In this document: in pieces, positions 36,145 to 40,664 of the stretch
Numbering within the stretch: the first letter of the stretch is position 1
Layout: each line of letters begins with the position of its first letter
Origin: Polynucleobacter sp.
GTDB taxonomy: Bacteria > Pseudomonadota > Gammaproteobacteria > Burkholderiales > Burkholderiaceae
NCBI GenBank assembly: GCA_016462905.1
Contig: JAEMSI010000013.1
Span: forward strand, 5,772-46,435
Length of the DNA: 40,664 nt
Reading direction: 5' to 3'
Program-made: the position numbers and the translations under genes
Notes under the pieces: generated by a model
Databases searched by the model: none
What the model was told of the DNA's origin: nothing
The model's input: only the letters and a program-made list of their open reading frames with translations

Positions 36145-37459
36145 AATCCAAAGGCTTGCCAGATGGACTTTTCAATGCAGGCGCGTTCTGGGGACGGAGC
36201 AGTTTTACAGTTTTAATGCCTTGATCATCAAAATGAATAATTTCCATCACGACGCCGCCTACTTTAACGCTCAGGTCATGATCAGGAATTTCTTCAAGTT
36301 CTTCTAAGATCAGGCCATTCAGAGTTCTTGGGCCATTGGTGGGTAAGTTAAGGCCTAGAAGACGATTTAGTTCTCGTAAATTAGTGTCACCGCTAGCTAA
36401 ATAAGTGTTGTCAGCCTGCCATTGATTACGATTTTGTATTTCTGGGAATGAAGTTGTAAATTCCCCAATTAACTCTTCAACAATATCTTCAAATGTTACT
36501 AAACCCAACACGCTCCCATATTCATTGACAACCAAACTAAGGCGTTGGTGGTTTTCTTGAAAAAAGCGCATTTGTTGTAATACAGGCGTACCGCTGGGGA
36601 TAAAGTAGGGGTTGTTTAGCAACTCTTTAAATTGCTGGTGATTTAATTCATCGCTGCCTAGTAATGAAAGCGCTTTTTTGACAGAGAGTATGCCAACGAT
36701 CCGATCAGGATCACCGTCGCATACTGGTAATTTATTGTGATAACAGGTTTCTAATTGTTGAATCACATCTTCAATCGGTCTTGATAAATCAAGAGTTTCA
36801 ATTTTAGAGCGCGGTGTCATTACGTCATCAACCAAAATATTTTCTAAATTAAATAGATTTAATAAAATACTTTGATGTTGGGCTGAAATAAAGTGACTTG
36901 ATTCAAGCACTAAATTACGAAGCTCTTCATTAGTTAGAGAGCCCGTATTCGCTTGACTGGTCTTTAGGCCTAATAGGGTCATCAAAATAGATACAAAGCG
37001 GTTAATCAGCCAAAGAACGGGTTTAAAAATAATAATGAGCGGCAGAATGATCCAACCAATGTTGACGGCAATTTTTTCTGAAAATGCGGCACCGATGACC
37101 TTGGGGGTAATTTCGCTAAAAATAATAATTAAGAAAGCGATTGCCAAGGTGGCAATCGACAGGACAGTGCCATTAGCTCCAAACAAATGGAGAGCGATTC
37201 CCGTGACCAGGATCGGCAAAATAGTGTTAATCAAATTATTTGCAATCAGCAGGACAGATAGTAACGAATCCATCTTTTTTAAGAGACCTTGTGCGATTGC
37301 TGCACCCCGATGGCCATTGTTTGCCATTGCGCGTAGGCGATGGCGATTTGCAGCAACCATACTAGTTTCTGCCATTGAAAAAAAGCCAGAGAGAGCAAGT
37401 AAAAAAACAACTAAAGCTGCTTGCGCCCAGTGCGACCACGAATCAAAGAAGTTGTCCAT
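36131..37459 (-). CDS. CNNM/HlyC-CorC family membrane protein
   Basis: Membrane protein of the family called hemolysin or CorC transporters, linked to magnesium or other cation handling. Order in 442 residues: N-terminal DUF21/CNNM transmembrane domain (about 1-170, with FFSMAETSMVAANRHRL and IIFSEITPKVIGA), a CBS pair (MTPRSKIETL and onward, then VVNEYGSVLGLVTFEDIVEELIGE), and a CorC_HlyC C-domain (about 340-425). AAGGAA upstream supports the ATG. It heads the leftward pilB-pilC run with a 14-base overlap. Actual substrate unknown. Confidence 0.9.
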   Translation of the reverse strand: MDNFFDSWSHWAQAALVVFLLALSGFFSMAETSMVAANRHRLRAMANNGHRGAAIAQGLLKKMDSLLSVLLIANNLINTILPILVTGIALHLFGANGTVLSIATLAIAFLIIIFSEITPKVIGAAFSEKIAVNIGWIILPLIIIFKPVLWLINRFVSILMTLLGLKTSQANTGSLTNEELRNLVLESSHFISAQHQSILLNLFNLENILVDDVMTPRSKIETLDLSRPIEDVIQQLETCYHNKLPVCDGDPDRIVGILSVKKALSLLGSDELNHQQFKELLNNPYFIPSGTPVLQQMRFFQENHQRLSLVVNEYGSVLGLVTFEDIVEELIGEFTTSFPEIQNRNQWQADNTYLASGDTNLRELNRLLGLNLPTNGPRTLNGLILEELEEIPDHDLSVKVGGVVMEIIHFDDQGIKTVKLLRPQNAPALKSPSGKPLDFEQK

Positions 37460-37524
37460 TTGATTTCCTTGGGGTTAAAGATAAATCAATATAGCAAAAC
37501 ACTGCTGACATAGATAGTTTTGGT

Positions 37525-37539
37525 ATAGAAAAGTTCTAT
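37525..37539. repeat. palindrome upstream of ogt
   Basis: ATAGAA and TTCTAT flank AAG: perfect 6-bp arms, 18 bases before the ogt ATG, in the divergent gap with the CNNM-family gene. It lies where a promoter for ogt would be, so an operator is possible; no clear -35/-10 pair was found. Unproven and short. Confidence 0.35.
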
Positions 37540-37557
37540 CAGAGTACTATTTCTCAT

Positions 37558-38067
37558 ATGAAAAAAAAGAATCTAGCCCTGTCCGATTTAACCGATTTGT
37601 GTGTCATCAGAGCACCCTTTGGGGCATTGGGTATTGCCAGCGAAATGACTGACTCAAGTTTGATGATTTCGCGAATTATTTATTTGCCAAAAGGAAGCAA
37701 GCTCATTAAACCCAAAAATGATTTGGTGCGATCCGCAATCGATCAGTTAGAAGCTTATTTTGCAAACCCAGACGCTGTTTTTACTCTGCCAATCAAGTCT
37801 GCTGGGACTATTTATCAACAAAAAGTCTGGTCCAGTGTTTGTGAAATTCAAGTAGGTAAAACGATGACTTACGGTAATTTAGCCAAAAAAATTCGTAGCG
37901 GGGCGCGGGCAGTGGGAACAGCCTGTGGTGCGAATCCATATCCCTTAATTATTCCCTGCCATCGGGTGATAGCTGCTCGTGGTCTTGGGGGATTTATGCA
38001 ACACGCTGGACCCAATTTTTATACGGATGTGAAACGTTGGTTATTACAACATGAGAGCCGTACTTAA
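37558..38067 (+). CDS. ogt: methylated-DNA--protein-cysteine methyltransferase
   Basis: Suicide DNA-repair protein that takes the methyl group from O6-methylguanine onto its own cysteine. In 169 residues the active site IIPCHRVIAARG has Cys at about 134, after the helix-turn-helix region VGKTMTYGNLAKKI and the AVGTACGANPYPL motif. The N-terminal domain is short; there is no Ada-type metal domain. It ends in a 4-base tail-to-tail overlap with the squalene synthase gene. Confidence 0.93.
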   Translation: MKKKNLALSDLTDLCVIRAPFGALGIASEMTDSSLMISRIIYLPKGSKLIKPKNDLVRSAIDQLEAYFANPDAVFTLPIKSAGTIYQQKVWSSVCEIQVGKTMTYGNLAKKIRSGARAVGTACGANPYPLIIPCHRVIAARGLGGFMQHAGPNFYTDVKRWLLQHESRT

Positions 38068-39077
38068 TGCTTCATTTTTTTAATCATAGGATGATTGAAT
38101 GATGATTTATTTAACTTATAAAATAGATCTAGAAAAAAAAGACTACGCGCCGCTAACCAACTATAAATATAAAAAGTTTTCACTGTATTACGAGATAGCT
38201 TGACGTCGTGACCGCTTTGAAAATTGTCCGCAAGCTTAATTCTTTTTATGGTTAAAACGGCCAAACCAAAAGCAAGAATACAAAAACGCCGAATACCGAA
38301 TTCATTTTTTGGGATGAGATGGATATACGTTAGTGACTCGTCTAATTTTTTTTGAGCAATAGCAATGAGTTGGGAATGATTGAGATCTTTTGGTTTCCAA
38401 TTAACCCCACGTTGTCGATCATCGGGCGAGTCCTTTAAAATATTAGTCATTTGTAGTGCTTGCCCAAAGGCGCGTGCCAAGCCCTCTTTATTTTTAATTG
38501 CTTTAGCAAACAATGGGGATTTAAGAGCAAACACACTAGTGAGCATTTCGCCAACAACCCCAGCAACCACATAGCAGTATTCTTCAAACTCTTGCAGATC
38601 AGCAAGCCCATCTTTATTTTGTTTGGCATGAAAACGGGACATGCCATTGGACATAATCGAAATACAGCGGCCAATCGCCACCTTTTCTTCTTGGGAGCAC
38701 GATTGTAAAATACGCAAAACGGTAGCGGTATTTTGAATTAAATCGAGTTCATTTTGATTGGGATATGACTTTAGTGCGTTGATGCAGGCTAAGATAAAGG
38801 CGTCAATTTTTAGTTTTGCTGCTGGTATATCGTGGCCTTGCTGACCTAAAACAGCTTCCAAAAATAAATCGGATAATATTTTTTTTTGGTCGACTGTGAT
38901 TTGTGCGGCGTCCTCAATCGTATCTACAATCCGGCAGAGTAAGTATGTATTGCCAACCACTTTCTCGAGATTTTTAGGCAAAAGTGGGATAGTTAATGCA
39001 AAGGTCCGCGAAACCGATTTCAGGATACTTTCTTGATATCTGAGGTCATCTTCCAGTGAAATATTATTTATTTTCAT
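38064..39077 (-). CDS. squalene/phytoene synthase family protein, squalene-synthase type
   Basis: Head-to-head prenyl synthase that joins two farnesyl diphosphates. The first aspartate-rich motif is DTIED (52-56, in LLCRIVDTIEDA) and the second KDSPDD (215-220) followed by RQRGVNWKP; YCYVVAGVVGEML near 168 is the conserved middle motif. The DTIED form matches squalene synthase rather than the DDIVD form of phytoene synthase or HpnD. Length 337. No hopanoid cyclase, hpnC or hpnE is nearby, so the end product (hopanoid precursor or other) cannot be told. Confidence 0.85.
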   Translation of the reverse strand: MKINNISLEDDLRYQESILKSVSRTFALTIPLLPKNLEKVVGNTYLLCRIVDTIEDAAQITVDQKKILSDLFLEAVLGQQGHDIPAAKLKIDAFILACINALKSYPNQNELDLIQNTATVLRILQSCSQEEKVAIGRCISIMSNGMSRFHAKQNKDGLADLQEFEEYCYVVAGVVGEMLTSVFALKSPLFAKAIKNKEGLARAFGQALQMTNILKDSPDDRQRGVNWKPKDLNHSQLIAIAQKKLDESLTYIHLIPKNEFGIRRFCILAFGLAVLTIKRIKLADNFQSGHDVKLSRNTVKTFYIYSWLAARSLFFLDLFYKLNKSSFNHPMIKKMKH

Positions 39078-39092
39078 GTTGGGATTCAGTCT

Positions 39093-39124
39093 TAGCAGAT
39101 TGCACCACTATGGGTTACCTGCTA
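39093..39124. repeat. inverted repeat in the squalene-synthase/symporter gap
   Basis: TAGCAG (39093-39098) and CTGCTA (39119-39124) are perfect 6-bp arms 20 bases apart, with a smaller ACC/GGT pair inside. It lies 15 bases upstream of the squalene-synthase start and 24 bases before the symporter -10 hexamer. Low-confidence operator or leader hairpin. Confidence 0.3.
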
Positions 39125-39148
39125 CAGATAATAAAAGTATTGAGGCCC

Positions 39149-39154
39149 TATAAT
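39149..39154 (+). promoter_or_regulatory. -10 hexamer of the symporter gene
   Basis: A perfect TATAAT lies 42 bases before the symporter ATG, giving a leader of about 35 bases with GGGAGAG as ribosome binding site (39182-39188). No good -35 is present at 16-18 bases upstream, which may mean activator dependence or chance. Confidence 0.45.
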
Positions 39155-39196
39155 TTGTCAGGTTATTGATTTGGTTCATTCGGGAGAGTTTTCTCA

Positions 39197-40612
39197 ATGC
39201 TACTTTGGTTTGTCATTATTTACTGGGTTATCTCGATAGGCATTGGTTTGTGGGCCGCCTTACGGGTTAAAAATACTGCTGATTTTGCAGCGGCAGGGCA
39301 TAGTTTACCGATGCCGATTGTGACCGCTACTGTTTTTGCCACTTGGTTTGGCTCAGAAACGGTTTTGGGAATCCCCGCCACCTTCCTAAAAGAAGGTTTG
39401 GGTGGAATTGTTGCCGATCCTTTTGGATCCTCTTTGTGTTTAATTTTGGTTGGTTTGTTTTTTGCCCGTCATTTATATAACCGCAAGATGCTGACGATTG
39501 GCGATTTTTTCCGGGAAAAATACGGCCGTACGGTTGAAGTTTTGGTGACCCTTTGTATTGTCGTTTCTTATCTGGGCTGGGTGGCTGCACAAATTAAAGC
39601 CTTAGGATTGGTATTTAATGTGGTGTCAGATGGCTGGATTTCACAGGACCTAGGCATGATCATTGGTGCGGGTAGTGTTTTAATTTACACCCTATTTGGC
39701 GGCATGTGGTCGGTTGCTATTACTGATTTTATTCAAATGATTATTATTGTGATTGGTATGCTGTATATCGGCGGTGAACTTGCTTCGCAAACTGGCGGCG
39801 TAGCGGTTGTGGTGAATCATGCCATGGATCATGGGATGTTTAATTTTTGGCCCGACTGGAATTTGGCCTCAGTGCTTGGTTTCACTGCAGCTTTATGTAC
39901 GATGATGTTGGGCTCGATTCCCCAGCAGGACGTATTTCAACGAATCACCTCTTCCAAGAATGTCAATATTGCAGTGCGTGCCGCCATTTTGGGCGGGATC
40001 TTATATTTTATTTTTGCTTTCGTGCCTTTGTACCTTGCTTATTCGGCAACCTTGATTAACCCAGAATTGGTCAAGCAATACCTTCACACCGATTCGCAAC
40101 TAATTTTACCTAAGCTCATTCTTGCCAACGCCCCATTGTTTGCTCAAATTATGTTCTTTGGTGCTTTGTTGTCGGCTATCAAAAGTTGTGCAAGCGCCAC
40201 CCTGCTAGCGCCATCAGTTACCTTTGCAGAAAATATAGTTCGTGGTTTTTATAAGAATTTAAGTGATCAACATTTATTAAAAATAATGCGGATCACTGTT
40301 TTATGTTTTACAGTATTTGTAACCTTCTTTGCAATGAACTCGCAATTATCTATCTTCAAGATGGTCGAAAGTGCCTATAAAGTAACCCTAGTAGCGGCTT
40401 TTGTACCCTTGGCTTTCGGGGTTTATTGGTCGCGCGCCAATTCCTTGGGCGGCTTGCTGGCGGTAGTATTGGGTTTGGGCACTTGGATTATTTGTGAGGT
40501 GGTGGTGCCAGATGGAGTCATGCCGCCACAATTAGCTGGTTTATTGGCTAGTATTACGGGCATGTTGGTCGGAGGTTTAGTTTCCAATAAGCAATTACGC
40601 CCCACCGCATAA
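39197..40612 (+). CDS. sodium:solute symporter (SSS family)
   Basis: Secondary transporter that imports an organic solute with Na+. The 471-residue protein has about 12-13 hydrophobic segments and the family motifs FATWFGSETVLGIPATFLKEG near the N-terminus, LFGGMWSVAITDFIQ around residue 172 (SSS signature) and GSIPQQDVFQRITSSKN. The substrate is not readable from sequence; proline, pantothenate, choline and acetate carriers all belong here. GGGAGAG 8 bases upstream supports the ATG. No partner gene is visible before the window ends 52 bases later. Confidence 0.9.
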   Translation: MLLWFVIIYWVISIGIGLWAALRVKNTADFAAAGHSLPMPIVTATVFATWFGSETVLGIPATFLKEGLGGIVADPFGSSLCLILVGLFFARHLYNRKMLTIGDFFREKYGRTVEVLVTLCIVVSYLGWVAAQIKALGLVFNVVSDGWISQDLGMIIGAGSVLIYTLFGGMWSVAITDFIQMIIIVIGMLYIGGELASQTGGVAVVVNHAMDHGMFNFWPDWNLASVLGFTAALCTMMLGSIPQQDVFQRITSSKNVNIAVRAAILGGILYFIFAFVPLYLAYSATLINPELVKQYLHTDSQLILPKLILANAPLFAQIMFFGALLSAIKSCASATLLAPSVTFAENIVRGFYKNLSDQHLLKIMRITVLCFTVFVTFFAMNSQLSIFKMVESAYKVTLVAAFVPLAFGVYWSRANSLGGLLAVVLGLGTWIICEVVVPDGVMPPQLAGLLASITGMLVGGLVSNKQLRPTA

Positions 40613-40664
40613 AAACGGATTATGACCAAAAAATAGGGCTGGAGTGAAGATCGATTAATATCGT

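Overview
The window looks like the chromosome of a freshwater betaproteobacterium of the Burkholderiaceae. Polynucleobacter or a close relative is my best guess. This rests on gene order (complete dcw cluster, then peroxiredoxin, lpxC, dciA, secA, argJ, a DUF815 ATPase, mutT, zapD, coaE, pilC, pilB), on family-level features of the proteins, and on compact packing with AT-leaning third codon positions. I see no phage, insertion sequence, CRISPR array, tRNA or rRNA. No gene-free stretch exceeds 270 bases.

Layout. (1) 16-6928: a long-chain acyl-CoA ligase (fadD) converges on a leftward bioA-bioF-bioD unit; bioB and the ubiquinone hydroxylase coq7 run rightward from the bioA/bioB gap. (2) 6929-7197: regulatory region of the division cluster, with a sigma70-like promoter and three 10-bp MraZ-box repeats. 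(3) 7198-24770: the dcw cluster mraZ-rsmH-ftsL-ftsI-murE-murF-mraY-murD-ftsW-murG-murC-ddl-ftsQ-ftsA-ftsZ, nearly every junction overlapping. It makes lipid II, contains septal synthase components and encodes the Z-ring. (4) 24771-32380: a structured gap, a Prx5-type peroxiredoxin, lpxC, leftward dciA, secA, argJ, an AAA-type ATPase and mutT. (5) 32355-37459, leftward: a CNNM/CorC-like membrane protein, pilB, pilC, coaE and zapD. The prepilin peptidase and yacG often found in this neighbourhood are absent here. (6) 37558-40612: ogt, a leftward squalene-synthase-type gene and a sodium:solute symporter.

I found no convincing undescribed multi-gene system. The parts most worth a second look are non-coding: the MraZ operator/promoter/RBS overlap, the stem-loop with T-run between ftsZ and the peroxiredoxin gene behind a plausible promoter, the tandem repeat plus hairpin that fills the argJ/DUF815 gap, and several short palindromes in divergent gaps. 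The missing pilD and yacG and the tail-to-tail gene overlaps are the notable gene-level points. All functions are assigned by motif and family recognition, without database searches.
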